This document shows, one piece after another, positions 1 to 8,603 of a DNA stretch of 64,000 nucleotides. The notes under the pieces were generated by a model. That model did not search any database and was not told the origin of the DNA. It was given only the letters and a program-made list of their open reading frames with translations. Both the position numbers and the translations under genes were made by a program. The DNA comes from DASYGT01 sp035999365 (lineage in GTDB: Bacteria; Actinomycetota; Actinomycetes; Mycobacteriales; Jatrophihabitantaceae), in contig DASYGT010000011.1 of the NCBI GenBank assembly GCA_035999365.1, forward strand, positions 1-64,000, in the 5' to 3' direction. The stretch's first letter is position 1. Each line of letters begins with the position of its first letter.

Positions 1-1389
1 CCGTCCGGCGCCGCCGGAGTCCACGGACAGGCCGAGCCGCTCGACGAGGAACGGGAACCGGCTCTCGGTGAACTCCGTGGGCAGGTTGCGCGAGTCGGGC
101 ACCACGTGGATGGTGTCCTCGCCGTCGGCGTAGTACCGGCCGCCGGAGCCGCCACCGAGCACCTCGCGCATGAGGTAGTCGTTGCCGTCGCGGTCGTGAC
201 CGTAGACGCCGGTGTAGCGGATCGTCTCCTGGTCGGCCGGCATCTTGCCGTCGACGGCCTTGGCGACGACGCCGGCGAGGACGCCGAGCAGGCGCAGGAT
301 GACGAAGGTGCGGGCGTTCGTCGGCGCCGGGTAGATCGGGGTGAGCAGCGTGCCCTTCTCGGGGAACCTCATCTCGATGAGCGGCACGATGCCCTCGTTG
401 ACGTCGAGCTCGGCCATCCGCTCGGGGGTGTCGGCGAGGTTGCGGAGGATCGGCGCGAGCCACTTCTTGAGGAAGTTGCCGCCGACGTAGTCGCCGCAGT
501 GGTTGATCGGGCCCTTGGCCTGCTTGGCGGTGCCGGTGAAGTCGATGATCAGCTTGGGGCCGCCGTCGCCGGGGCCGGGGCCGCCGGTCGACTGCTTCGT
601 CAGCGTGATCCGCTGCGTGTGGAGCATCGGCTCGTCGACGCCGTCGTGCTCGGCGTAGTCCTCCCAGACGTAGGTGCCGTCGGGGATCTTGCTGAGGATC
701 TCGCGGCGGTAGGTCTCCGTCGTCTTGTCGAGGATGGCGTCGAACGCGGCCTCGACCGTGTCGCGGCCGTAGCGCTCGAAGAGCTCACCGAGCCGGCGCG
801 CGCCCATGAGGCAGGCCGAGCACTCGGCGTCGAGGTCGGCGGCCAGGCTGTCGGGCATCCGGCTGTTGCGTGTCATGATGCGCAGCGCCGCCTGGTTGGG
901 AACTCCCTTGTCCCACAGCTTGATCGGCGGGACCGAGAGACCCTCCTCGAAGACCGTCTGCGCGTTGCTCGGCATCGATCCGGGCACGGCGCCACCGATG
1001 TCGTCGTGGTGCCCGAACGCCTGGACGAACGCGACGACCTGTCCGTCGTGGAAGACCGGCACCGTCACGCACAGGTCGGGCAGATGCCCGATGCCACCCT
1101 CGGAGCGGTAGACGTCGTTGTGGAAGAACACGTCGCCCGGGCGCATCGTGTCGAGCGGGAAGTCGCGCACGACCGGATGCACGAGCGCGCTGTACGAGCG
1201 GCCGGTGAGCTTGCGTAGCAGGCGATCGTGGATGCCCGCCCGGAAGTCGTGGGCGTCGCGGATCATCGGCGAGCGCGACGTGCGCCCGATCGCGGTCTCC
1301 ACCTCCATCTCGATCGAGGCGAGGCTGCCGGCGACTATCTCCAACAGCACCGGGTCGACGGGCTCACGGAGACCGGTGAGCGAGGTCAT
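1..1389 (-). CDS. hyuB: Hydantoinase/oxoprolinase subunit B (3' end outside window)
   Basis: B subunit of an ATP-dependent hydantoinase/5-oxoprolinase-type enzyme, cytoplasmic, which opens cyclic imide or lactam rings together with HyuA. The frame starts at the ATG at 1389 and remains open to the window edge, so about 463 N-terminal residues are visible and the C-terminus is missing. AFGHHDDIGG at residues 124-133 is the HyuB signature, and the last visible residues (DSGGAGR) fit the family's glycine-rich SGGxGR region. Its ATG overlaps the hyuA TGA by 4 bases, so the pair is translationally coupled. The substrate (hydantoin, N-methylhydantoin, oxoproline or other) cannot be read from the sequence; the purine-type neighbours favour a nitrogen heterocycle. 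Confidence 0.9.
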   Translation of the reverse strand, partial: MTSLTGLREPVDPVLLEIVAGSLASIEMEVETAIGRTSRSPMIRDAHDFRAGIHDRLLRKLTGRSYSALVHPVVRDFPLDTMRPGDVFFHNDVYRSEGGIGHLPDLCVTVPVFHDGQVVAFVQAFGHHDDIGGAVPGSMPSNAQTVFEEGLSVPPIKLWDKGVPNQAALRIMTRNSRMPDSLAADLDAECSACLMGARRLGELFERYGRDTVEAAFDAILDKTTETYRREILSKIPDGTYVWEDYAEHDGVDEPMLHTQRITLTKQSTGGPGPGDGGPKLIIDFTGTAKQAKGPINHCGDYVGGNFLKKWLAPILRNLADTPERMAELDVNEGIVPLIEMRFPEKGTLLTPIYPAPTNARTFVILRLLGVLAGVVAKAVDGKMPADQETIRYTGVYGHDRDGNDYLMREVLGGGSGGRYYADGEDTIHVVPDSRNLPTEFTESRFPFLVERLGLSVDSGGAGR

Positions 1390-3482
1390 GACCCACCGCC
1401 GTCACGCGTCACCACAAGGTTGTCGAACGCGTCGACCCGCACGCGGTAGCCCGGATGGACGGGAACCGTCGAGCCGTACTCCTCGATGATCGCGGGCCCG
1501 GACACGATCGCGTCGGTGCCGAGATCGTCGCGGCGGTAGATGTCGGCGTCCACGTACCCGACAGTCGCGTCGAAGCACACGGGCCTGGTTCCGGTGCGCG
1601 ACGTCGCGCGGCCGCTGGTGCCCGCACGGCTCAGCACGGGTCTGGTGATCGGACCGATGCCCGACACCCTCAGGTTCACCCATTCGACGTGCTGGGCTGC
1701 CTGACCGCGGAAGTCGTAGCCGTACAGGGCGCGGTGAGCGTCGTGGAACGCGTCGGCCACGGCTGTGACGGCGACCCCGCTGAGCGCACCGACGGGCACC
1801 GGCACGCGCACCTCGAAGGCCTGCCCGAAGTAGCGCAGGTCTGCGGTACGCACGAACCGGTGCTTGTCCGCGGGAAATCCCTCCGCGCGCAGCGCGGCGG
1901 CCGCCTCCTGCTGCAACTCGTCGAACACCGTCGAGGTCGCGGCTACATCGAGCGCGTCGTGGCGGCACACCGCAGTGCGCACGTAGTCGTTCTTGACGTC
2001 CACGGTGAGAAGGCCGAACGCAGAAACGTTGCCCGGATCCGGCGGCACCAGCACGGCGCGCAATCCGAGGATGTCGACCAGCCGGCAGAGCAGCAGCGAC
2101 CCCGAACCGCCGAAGGTCGTCAGCGTGAAGTCGCGCACGTCCAGCCCGCGCTTCACCGTGATCTGGCGCAGCGCGTTGGCCTGGTTCCACGCGGACACCT
2201 CGAGGATGCCGGCAGCGCACGTCACGGCGTCCATGCCCAGCCGCCCGGCCAAAGACTGGACGCCGGCTCGCGCAGCATCTACGTCGAGCGGCACCTCGCC
2301 GCCGAGCAGGTGCGGCGGGATGCGGCCCAGCACGAGGTGCGCGTCGGTGATCGTCACCTCCGTGCCGCCTCTGGCGTAACAGATCGGGCCGGGGTCGGCG
2401 CCCGCTGATTTCGGCCCGACCCTGAGCGCGCCCTCCGCGGACGTCCAGGCGATGGAACCCCCGCCGGCGCCGACGGTCACGACGTCGATCATCGGGATCT
2501 TCGACGGATACCCGCCGACCGTGCCCTCGGTGGTGAGCGTCGCCTCGCCGTCGAGGACGACCGAGACGTCCGTCGACGTGCCGCCACCATCGCACGTCAG
2601 CACCCGATCGAATCCGGCCGTACGCGCGATCAACGCTGCACCCAGAGCTCCGGCGGCCGGGCCGCTCAGCACCGTCGTGATCGGCTGGTGCACCACCTCG
2701 TCGGCCGACAGAACACCTCCGTTGGACTTCATGACGTAGAACGGGACGCCCGGGCGCGTGACCGCCGCAAGCCGTTCGCTGATCGAGCGGACGTACTGCG
2801 CCACCTTCGGCTTCACGGCCGCGTCGACGAGCGTCGTCATCGACCGCTCGTACTCGCGGTACTCGCGCAGCACCTGCGAAGAGATGGACACCACCGCCTC
2901 GGGATGCTCGCGCGCCAGCACATCGCGCATCCGCTCCTCGTGCGCCGGGTTGGCGTAGGAGTGAAGGAAGCAGACGCCGAGGGTGCCGATGCCGCGGTCG
3001 CGGAACCAGCGGGCGACGCGCACGGCCTCCTCCTCGTCGAACGGCCGCAGCTCGGCGCCGGTGTGGTCGAGCCGCCCGCCCACCGTCTTCACCAGGTGAA
3101 CCGGCACGATGCGGTCGGGCTTCACCCAGAAGTAGGAGTTGCCGTAGCCGTCCGGCACCGACTGTCGAGCGATCTCGAGGACGAAGCCGTAACCCTCCGT
3201 GGTGACAAATCCGAGTTCGGCGATCTTGCCTTCGAGCAGTTGGTTGGTGGCCACGGTGGTGCCGTGGCACACCGCGGCAATGTCGCTGCCGGAGGCCCCC
3301 ACCAGGTCGAGGATCTTGCGGACACCCTCGATGAACCCGACGGCCGGGTCTGCCGGGGTCGAGGGTGTCTTCGTCGTCGTCAGGCGCCCGCTGCGCTCGT
3401 CGAAGGCCACGACGTCAGTGAACGTGCCGCCGGTATCGATGCCGATCCGCAGATGACCGCCCTGCCCTGCTGGATTCGCCAC
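1386..3482 (-). CDS. hyuA: Hydantoinase/oxoprolinase subunit A
   Basis: ATP-binding subunit of the HyuAB hydantoinase/oxoprolinase. The 698-residue length is normal for HyuA. The N-terminal phosphate-binding segment GIDTGGTFTD is at residues 14-23, SGPAAG at 273-278, and the second actin-like phosphate loop DGGGTSTDVS at 298-307; the Hydantoinase_A core and C-terminal domain follow. The start is a GTG at 3482 without a clear ribosome binding site, so a leaderless transcript is possible. It precedes and overlaps hyuB. An imperfect palindrome lies about 44 bases upstream. ATP-dependent ring hydrolysis is family knowledge; the actual substrate is not determined. Confidence 0.92.
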   Translation of the reverse strand: MANPAGQGGHLRIGIDTGGTFTDVVAFDERSGRLTTTKTPSTPADPAVGFIEGVRKILDLVGASGSDIAAVCHGTTVATNQLLEGKIAELGFVTTEGYGFVLEIARQSVPDGYGNSYFWVKPDRIVPVHLVKTVGGRLDHTGAELRPFDEEEAVRVARWFRDRGIGTLGVCFLHSYANPAHEERMRDVLAREHPEAVVSISSQVLREYREYERSMTTLVDAAVKPKVAQYVRSISERLAAVTRPGVPFYVMKSNGGVLSADEVVHQPITTVLSGPAAGALGAALIARTAGFDRVLTCDGGGTSTDVSVVLDGEATLTTEGTVGGYPSKIPMIDVVTVGAGGGSIAWTSAEGALRVGPKSAGADPGPICYARGGTEVTITDAHLVLGRIPPHLLGGEVPLDVDAARAGVQSLAGRLGMDAVTCAAGILEVSAWNQANALRQITVKRGLDVRDFTLTTFGGSGSLLLCRLVDILGLRAVLVPPDPGNVSAFGLLTVDVKNDYVRTAVCRHDALDVAATSTVFDELQQEAAAALRAEGFPADKHRFVRTADLRYFGQAFEVRVPVPVGALSGVAVTAVADAFHDAHRALYGYDFRGQAAQHVEWVNLRVSGIGPITRPVLSRAGTSGRATSRTGTRPVCFDATVGYVDADIYRRDDLGTDAIVSGPAIIEEYGSTVPVHPGYRVRVDAFDNLVVTRDGGGS

Positions 3483-3525
3483 GCCGCCGAGTCAACTGGC
3501 CGGTCGGAGTGATCTCGTCGGCAGT

Positions 3526-3548
3526 GTTTGCCGAACTCTGCGCCAAAC
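3526..3548. promoter_or_regulatory. Imperfect palindrome between hyuA and the secreted repeat protein
   Basis: GTTTGCCG-N7-CGCCAAAC: two 8-base arms with one mismatch, in the divergent intergenic region 44 bases from the hyuA start and about 90 bases before the plus-strand gene at 3638. Spacing and symmetry suit a dimeric repressor such as a GntR- or LacI-family protein. No regulator gene for it is identified here. Confidence 0.35.
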
Positions 3549-3637
3549 GGACGGAGAACCTTGTGTCCGCGATCAGCACGCCTAAGATCAGTGCGCTTGT
3601 GCCGTGTGGGGCAAATGGGGGATCTGAAGGGAACGTT

Positions 3638-5911
3638 ATGCGTGCAAGAGGATTCATAGCCGCCGCCGGTGCGGCGATCTCGGTGGCCGGCTTCGCGGCG
3701 CTCACCCAGGCTCCCCCAGCCGTCGCTGTAGCGCCCACGGTGCCGGGCGCGTTCGTCGCGGTCACCCCGGCGAACCTGCTCGACACGGGTACCGGCGTCG
3801 GCGCCCCTGCCAAGCCCCTTGCGGCGCACGGCTCGGTCACCTTCCAGGTCGCAGGCCGGGGCGGCGTGCCGTCCACAGGCGTCGGTTCGGTGTCGCTGAC
3901 CGTTGCTGTCGTCGCGCCCGCCGCATCGGGCTTCGCGACGGTCTACCCGGCTGACGTTGCCCGGCCGGGCGCGGCCAGCCTCGACTTCACTGCGCAGCAG
4001 ACCATCGCGAACCTCACGATCGTCGGACTCGGCACGACGGGCACCAACGCCGGGAAGGTCACCATCTACAACGGCTCAGGTGCTGCCGTGCGGATGGTCG
4101 CGAACGTCTCTGGTTATTACCTCGCCGGAACGGCGACCGATGCGGGCGCGTTCACGTCGGTCACTCCGGCCAACCTGCTCGACACCGGCGCCGGTATCGG
4201 CGCACCCGCGACACCCGTCGCTGCCGGAACCTCCGTGACCTTCCAGGTCGCGGGCCGCGGCGGGGTACCGGCCACCGGTGCCGGCTCGGCAGCGCTCGTC
4301 GTCGCCGCTGTCACACCGTCGGCACCCGGCTTCGCGACCGTCTACGCGGCCGACATCGCCCGCCCGCCGGCGGCCGCACTCGACTTCGTCCCGCGGCAGA
4401 CCATCGCCAACCTCACCGTGTCGGGTCTCAGCGCCGACGGCAAGGTCAGCATCTACAACGGATCAGGCGCTGCACTGCGGCTCGTCGCGAACGTGGTCGG
4501 CTACTTCGCTGCAGGCAGCCCCGTCGCCGGCGGCACGTTCTCATCACTCGCGCCGGCGAACCTGCTCGACACGGGCACCGGCGTCGGCGCACCCACGGCA
4601 CCGGTCGCCGCGCATGGATCCGTCACCGTCCAGGTCGCCGGCCGGGGCGGCGTCCCGTACACCGCGGGGTCGGTGGCTTTGACGGTCGCCGCAGTCGGGC
4701 CCGCGAGCAGCGGCTTCGCGACGATCTACCCTGCCGACGTCGCGCGGCCCGGCGCGGCAGCCCTGGACTTCACCGCCAACCAGACGATTGCCAACCTGGC
4801 CGTGGTCGGGCTGAGCGCGACGGGCAAGGTCACCCTGTTCAATGGCTCGTCGTCGCCCGTGCGCCTCGTCGTGAACGTCTCCGGCTTCTGGCTGAACGGG
4901 CCGGACACCGTTTCGACCGGCTCGGTCAGCGATCTGGTCGCGTCGGGTGACACGTCGACGAGTGTGCGGCTCTTCTGGCACAACCCCACCGACCGCGACT
5001 TCGCTGGCGTGAAGATCTGCCACCGCACCGACACGCCGGCCCTCCCGACGTGCACGTCCATCGCGCCGAATCTCGTCCTGGCCGCGACGTACACCGAGAC
5101 CGGACTGACCCCCTCGACGCAGTACAGCTACGAGGTGTTCGCCGTTGACGCCGCGGGAAACGTCGCACCAGGCGTGAGTACGTCCGGTACGACCCAACCG
5201 GCATCGGGCGCAACGACCGGAACGATCTCCGGCACTGTGCGCGACAGCGCCACCCAGACGCAGCACCCGGTGTCGAACGTCCTGGTGCACGTGTACCCGC
5301 AGAACAACTCGGCGCTTCCTGCGTTGCAGGCGGTCACGGCGAGCGACGGGACGTACTCGATCAACGTTCCGGGCGGCAACTACCGCATCTGCTTCGACGG
5401 TCAGTACGGGACCGGCGGAATCTCGCTCACCGGATACCAGGACCGCTGCTTCGCCAACATCCCATGGCCGCGTCCGGACCTCGGCGCGCCGATCAACGCG
5501 ACCTCCATCCACGTCGCGACGGGCGGCGCGAACCCGGGGATCGACGGTGTCATGTACCCGGCCGCACAGATCGGCGGAACCGTCACCGAGTTCGCCACCG
5601 GTGCTGTGGTCGCAAACGTCCACGTGCTGGCGTTCCCCGTTGACGATCCGTCGTCCGCGACAGCCGAGGCGGTGACCCAGACCGACGGCACCTACCTGCT
5701 GCGCAACGTCACGCCGCTGGCCCATGGCTACTACGTGTGCTTCGACGCCAGCGCCGCAGTTGGTGGTTACTCCTCCACCGGCTACGCCGATCAGTGCTAC
5801 AAGGGCATCGCGTGGGACGGTACGTCGACACCGACCGGCACCGTGGCCACGATCGGCGCACCGGGTCGTCTGCCCGGCATCAACGCGGCCTTGGCGGCAA
5901 TGGCTCCGTAG
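3638..5911 (+). CDS. Secreted protein with three tandem repeat domains, FnIII and two carboxypeptidase-regulatory-like domains
   Basis: 757 residues from the ATG at 3638, which has GAAGGGA 5 bases upstream. Residues 1-30 form a signal peptide (hydrophobic stretch to PAVA). Three homologous repeats of about 120 residues follow (about 39-163, 171-292, 300-420), each with PANLLDTG, VAGRGGVP, GFAT(V/I)Y, LDF and QTIANL blocks; this module is seen in other actinobacterial exported proteins. A fibronectin-III-like domain (about 430-523) and two beta-sandwich domains resembling carboxypeptidase regulatory/Cna-B repeats (about 528-637 and 643-750), each with paired cysteines, complete it. No catalytic domain or sortase motif is visible. 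Probably a surface or matrix adhesin-like protein; function unknown. It diverges from hyuA. Confidence 0.8.
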   Translation: MRARGFIAAAGAAISVAGFAALTQAPPAVAVAPTVPGAFVAVTPANLLDTGTGVGAPAKPLAAHGSVTFQVAGRGGVPSTGVGSVSLTVAVVAPAASGFATVYPADVARPGAASLDFTAQQTIANLTIVGLGTTGTNAGKVTIYNGSGAAVRMVANVSGYYLAGTATDAGAFTSVTPANLLDTGAGIGAPATPVAAGTSVTFQVAGRGGVPATGAGSAALVVAAVTPSAPGFATVYAADIARPPAAALDFVPRQTIANLTVSGLSADGKVSIYNGSGAALRLVANVVGYFAAGSPVAGGTFSSLAPANLLDTGTGVGAPTAPVAAHGSVTVQVAGRGGVPYTAGSVALTVAAVGPASSGFATIYPADVARPGAAALDFTANQTIANLAVVGLSATGKVTLFNGSSSPVRLVVNVSGFWLNGPDTVSTGSVSDLVASGDTSTSVRLFWHNPTDRDFAGVKICHRTDTPALPTCTSIAPNLVLAATYTETGLTPSTQYSYEVFAVDAAGNVAPGVSTSGTTQPASGATTGTISGTVRDSATQTQHPVSNVLVHVYPQNNSALPALQAVTASDGTYSINVPGGNYRICFDGQYGTGGISLTGYQDRCFANIPWPRPDLGAPINATSIHVATGGANPGIDGVMYPAAQIGGTVTEFATGAVVANVHVLAFPVDDPSSATAEAVTQTDGTYLLRNVTPLAHGYYVCFDASAAVGGYSSTGYADQCYKGIAWDGTSTPTGTVATIGAPGRLPGINAALAAMAP

Positions 5912-5919
5912 TCGCGGGT

Positions 5920-6807
5920 ATGCAACCGACGCGACCCGGCCCGGGCTGGTACCCCGATCCGTGGGTCGCCGGTGGGCTGCGGTTCTGGGACGGGATGGTG
6001 TGGACCGCCGGCGTCGCCCTGCCGACGCCGGCGGGTCGGCCGTCCGATGCGCCGCCGCTCGACCGGGCCGTCGCGGCCCAGCACGCGCAGGATCCGCGTC
6101 CCTGGGGATGGCGCCCCGTCGTGCTGCCGTGCATCGCGATCGCAGTGGTCGCGGCGGTGGCGACCACGATCACCCACCTCGTCCAGCCACGGACGTTCAC
6201 CGCCGGCTTCATCGAGACCATCGTGCTCAACGTGCTCGCGTACTCCGCGCTGGGCAGCGTGGTCTGGTTCGCCGGTCGCGACATCGCGGCGCGCTACGGC
6301 GGCTGGGGCCCGGCCTTCGGCCTGTACCGCCCGAGCCGCCGCGACATCGGGTACATCGCCTCGGGCATCGGCGTCTCGTTCGTCTGCCGCGTCGTCGTCG
6401 CGGTCATCGCCAACGGGCTCACGAACGGGCGCGCCGGCCAGCAGTCGCAGAACCTCCGCCTGCACACCGCCTCGGTGCCCGTCGACATCCTTCTTGTCGT
6501 CGTGGTCGTGCTGCTCGCACCCGTGATCGAAGAGATCATCTTTCGCGGACTGCTGCTACGTGCATTCATGCGGCGCCTCAGCTTCTGGCCCGCGGCGCTG
6601 GCCTCGACCTTCATCTTCGCGGCGTTCCACACCTACGAGGTGAACACCCTTGCCGGTGCGCTCACGCTCGCCGCGATCGTCGCCACCCTGGGGCTGACGA
6701 ACTGTGTGCTGGTGCGGCTGACCGGCCGCGTGACGCCCGGCATCGTGGTCCACGCGGCGTTCAACGCGCTGGCCGCGGTCGTGATCATCTACCTCGCCAC
6801 GCACTGA
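5920..6807 (+). CDS. CPBP-family intramembrane metalloprotease with N-terminal DUF2510 domain
   Basis: 295 residues from the ATG at 5920, 8 bases after the preceding stop. Residues 6-30 (PGWYPDP...RFWDGMVWT) are a DUF2510 segment. Several membrane helices follow. The CPBP (CAAX protease/bacteriocin-processing, Abi) motifs are all present: EExxFRG at 204-210, His237 (FHTYEV), and HAAFN at 278-282, expected to bind the catalytic metal within the membrane. These proteases act in prenyl-protein processing, bacteriocin immunity or signalling; the target here is unknown. Its position behind the secreted repeat protein may mean co-transcription, but the proteins need not be functionally linked. Confidence 0.85.
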   Translation: MQPTRPGPGWYPDPWVAGGLRFWDGMVWTAGVALPTPAGRPSDAPPLDRAVAAQHAQDPRPWGWRPVVLPCIAIAVVAAVATTITHLVQPRTFTAGFIETIVLNVLAYSALGSVVWFAGRDIAARYGGWGPAFGLYRPSRRDIGYIASGIGVSFVCRVVVAVIANGLTNGRAGQQSQNLRLHTASVPVDILLVVVVVLLAPVIEEIIFRGLLLRAFMRRLSFWPAALASTFIFAAFHTYEVNTLAGALTLAAIVATLGLTNCVLVRLTGRVTPGIVVHAAFNALAAVVIIYLATH

Positions 6808-6819
6808 GGGGCGCTATTC

Positions 6820-6840
6820 GTGCCGGCGGCCGACCGGCAC
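6820..6840 (+). terminator. Hairpin terminator after the CPBP protease
   Basis: Perfect 7-bp stem GTGCCGG/CCGGCAC around a 7-base loop, 12 bases after the protease stop codon. There is no T-run, as is common for actinobacterial terminators. Confidence 0.5.
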
Positions 6841-6914
6841 TACCGCCCGGCGCCGGACGGTGGCCTAATGGAGGCAGGCACGCTCAGCTCACGGGCGAGC
6901 CGCAGGGGGTCGGC

Positions 6915-7088
6915 ATGACTGTCCACCAGTGCCCGAAGTGTGAACTCCGGTTCTCATGGAAGACCGAACTCGACGACCACTGTCGGGAGGAGCATCCGAA
7001 GTTCCGGCATGATTATCCGGTCGGTCACCCGCTGCATCCCGAGACCCCCGTCCAACCCGCAGACTTTGGGGAGACTTCCCACCGCTGA
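6915..7088 (+). CDS. C2H2 zinc-finger mini-protein
   Basis: A 57-residue protein starting at the ATG at 6915, with a GGGGG stretch upstream. Near the N-terminus it has a single canonical Cys-X2-Cys-X12-His-X4-His array (Cys6, Cys9, His22, His27) with the hydrophobic/aromatic positions of a zinc finger. The remaining tail is short, proline- and histidine-rich. Single-finger proteins of this size occur in actinobacteria but mostly have no assigned role; DNA or protein binding is inference. It stands alone between two terminator-like hairpins, so it is probably transcribed singly. Confidence 0.7.
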   Translation: MTVHQCPKCELRFSWKTELDDHCREEHPKFRHDYPVGHPLHPETPVQPADFGETSHR

Positions 7089-7110
7089 GCGGGCACACCC
7101 TCCCCCAAAG
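7064..7110. terminator. Bidirectional terminator-like inverted repeat between convergent genes
   Basis: CTTTGGGGAG (7064-7073) pairs with CTCCCCCAAAG (7100-7110) with one extra base. The left arm lies in the last codons of the C2H2 gene and the right arm before the end of the convergent minus-strand gene. On the minus strand the 3' arm is also followed by an A/T-poor segment, so any termination is hairpin-only. Confidence 0.45.
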
Positions 7111-7127
7111 CGTGGCGAGGACGGCCC

Positions 7128-7616
7128 CTATTCGTGCAGGACGATGCGGCAGGCCTGCGCGACGTCCAGGACGCGCATCAGCCGCCCGGATCCGAGCCAG
7201 AGGGCGCAGCAGATTCCGAGATCGAGCAACTCGCCGTCGTCGAAGTGTTCGCGGCACCGCGTCCAGAACTCCTCGTCCTCACGCAGGCCCAGGTGGTCTG
7301 TCGCGAACCGCTCGGCGTACTCCGCTGCGATCTTCTCCTTCGCGCTGAAGCCGCCCCAGGTCCGCCACTGCGGCACGTGATCGTAGAAGTCGTCGTCGAT
7401 GCCCGCGTCCGGGCCATCCGCATCCCGCATCGTGCGGCAGACCTCGCACTCGTTGTCGAGCGCGATCCGCATGCGGGCGATCTCACGAATGCGCAGTGGC
7501 AGTTCGCTGTGGTTGTAGACGGCCTCGCTCAGCGCGCCCAATCCGGCCGCGAGCTTCGGACGGGGTGCGAGCCAACCGACAAGATCGTCTTCGGCGATGT
7601 CTGCGATGCGCGGCAT
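7128..7616 (-). CDS. Carboxymuconolactone decarboxylase (AhpD-like) family protein
   Basis: 162 residues from the ATG at 7616. The CMD/AhpD fold is indicated by the helix-rich pattern SELPLRIREIARMRIALDNECEVCR, with the paired cysteines Cys-X2-Cys near residue 58 that serve as redox cysteines in AhpD-like peroxidase partners. Members act as decarboxylases or as thiol-dependent peroxide reductases; the Cys pair favours a redox role. It lies 63 bases downstream of the carbon-nitrogen hydrolase on the same strand, but that gap contains a KstR-type operator, so it probably has its own promoter and regulation. Confidence 0.85.
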   Translation of the reverse strand: MPRIADIAEDDLVGWLAPRPKLAAGLGALSEAVYNHSELPLRIREIARMRIALDNECEVCRTMRDADGPDAGIDDDFYDHVPQWRTWGGFSAKEKIAAEYAERFATDHLGLREDEEFWTRCREHFDDGELLDLGICCALWLGSGRLMRVLDVAQACRIVLHE

Positions 7617-7636
7617 GTGGCCGATCCTAGAACCAC

Positions 7637-7654
7637 ACTAGAACACGTTCCAGT
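7637..7654. promoter_or_regulatory. KstR-type operator (TetR family, steroid/lipid regulon type)
   Basis: The palindrome ACTAGAACACGTTCCAGT contains TAGAACACGTTCCA, which fits the published mycobacterial/rhodococcal KstR consensus TnnAACnnGTTnnA at every fixed position. It sits 21 bases upstream of the CMD start, where a repressor would block transcription. No kstR gene is in the window. Confidence 0.55.
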
Positions 7655-7679
7655 GGGGTGGCGCGGTCGGGTACGGCGG

Positions 7680-8603
7680 TCAGTCGACGATCGCGTCGCG
7701 CTTGCGGTGGTACGGGAACGACGTCGCGGCCTCACCCAGCAGTGCATCGGCGTTGTTACGGATCACCGCGAGGTTGCGTTCGGCGAGATGATCGAAGGTC
7801 TGCGGCACCGACGAGCCGGGCGTCAACGCCGCCATCGCGGTGGCGGGGTCGAGGCGAGCCGACACCCAGCACTCGTGCGACGCAGCGCGGGCCACAACCT
7901 CGGCAATCGGCGTGACGATCATGGAATTGCCGAAGTAGATGACGCCTGCGGGATCGACCCCGGTGGCGTTCGCGCCGATCACGTAGACATGGTTGTCGTA
8001 GGCACGAGCACGGTTGGTGAGCTCCCAGAGATCGGCCGAGCGCAGCAGCGCCGAGGGCCGGCACAGGATCTCGGCACCACGGATCGCAGTAATCCGCGAG
8101 AGCTCCGGGTAGTCGCCGTCGAAGCAGATGATCACGCCGATACGGCCCAGCGGGGTCTCGACGACGCAGACGTCCTCGCCGGGCGTCACCCAGCCGCCGC
8201 GGTCAGCGCGCTCGCCGCCGAACGGATGGGTCTTGCGGTACACGCCGAGCAGCCCACCGGACGGCCCGAGCACCGCGGCGGCGTTGTGCACGACGCCCCG
8301 TGAGGTGCCCCGCTCGTACGTCCCGACCACCAGGTGCACGCCGAGGTCGGCCGCGGCCACCATGAACGGTTCGATCACGGGGCCGGGCAGCGCCGACACT
8401 AGATCCCAGAGTTCGTCGGCACCTACGCCGGGCGTGAAGCCTGTCGTCACCGATTCGGGCAGCACGACGAGCTCAGCACCGGTGGCCGCGACGCACTCCC
8501 GCGCGCGCTCGACCGCTCGCTCGATGTTGCCCGCGATGCTCGCCGCGCTCAGCGGCTCCGACGACGGCGCCACCTGGACGGCGGCCACGGTGCAGGCGCG
8601 CAT
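7680..8603 (-). CDS. Carbon-nitrogen hydrolase (nitrilase superfamily)
   Basis: 307-residue cytoplasmic amidase of the nitrilase superfamily, which hydrolyses amides, N-carbamoyl compounds or nitriles. The catalytic triad is visible: Glu50 in VVLPES, Lys124 in YRKTHPF and Cys160 in IICFDGDYPE. The ATG shares one base with the coxG TGA (TGATG), so it is the last coupled gene of the permease/molybdenum-hydroxylase operon. In this setting an N-carbamoyl amidase (beta-ureidopropionase-like) or amidase step after ring oxidation is plausible, but specificity within this superfamily cannot be read from the motifs. Confidence 0.88.
   Translation of the reverse strand: MRACTVAAVQVAPSSEPLSAASIAGNIERAVERARECVAATGAELVVLPESVTTGFTPGVGADELWDLVSALPGPVIEPFMVAAADLGVHLVVGTYERGTSRGVVHNAAAVLGPSGGLLGVYRKTHPFGGERADRGGWVTPGEDVCVVETPLGRIGVIICFDGDYPELSRITAIRGAEILCRPSALLRSADLWELTNRARAYDNHVYVIGANATGVDPAGVIYFGNSMIVTPIAEVVARAASHECWVSARLDPATAMAALTPGSSVPQTFDHLAERNLAVIRNNADALLGEAATSFPYHRKRDAIVD

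Noticed and set aside
106..1218. Long plus-strand open frame opposite hyuB
   Set aside because: Its protein is low-complexity and Ala/Val/Asp-rich, and the minus frame encodes a clear HyuB; GC-rich codon bias creates antisense open frames. The same applies to long antisense frames opposite hyuA, dnaG, ppdK and other genes.
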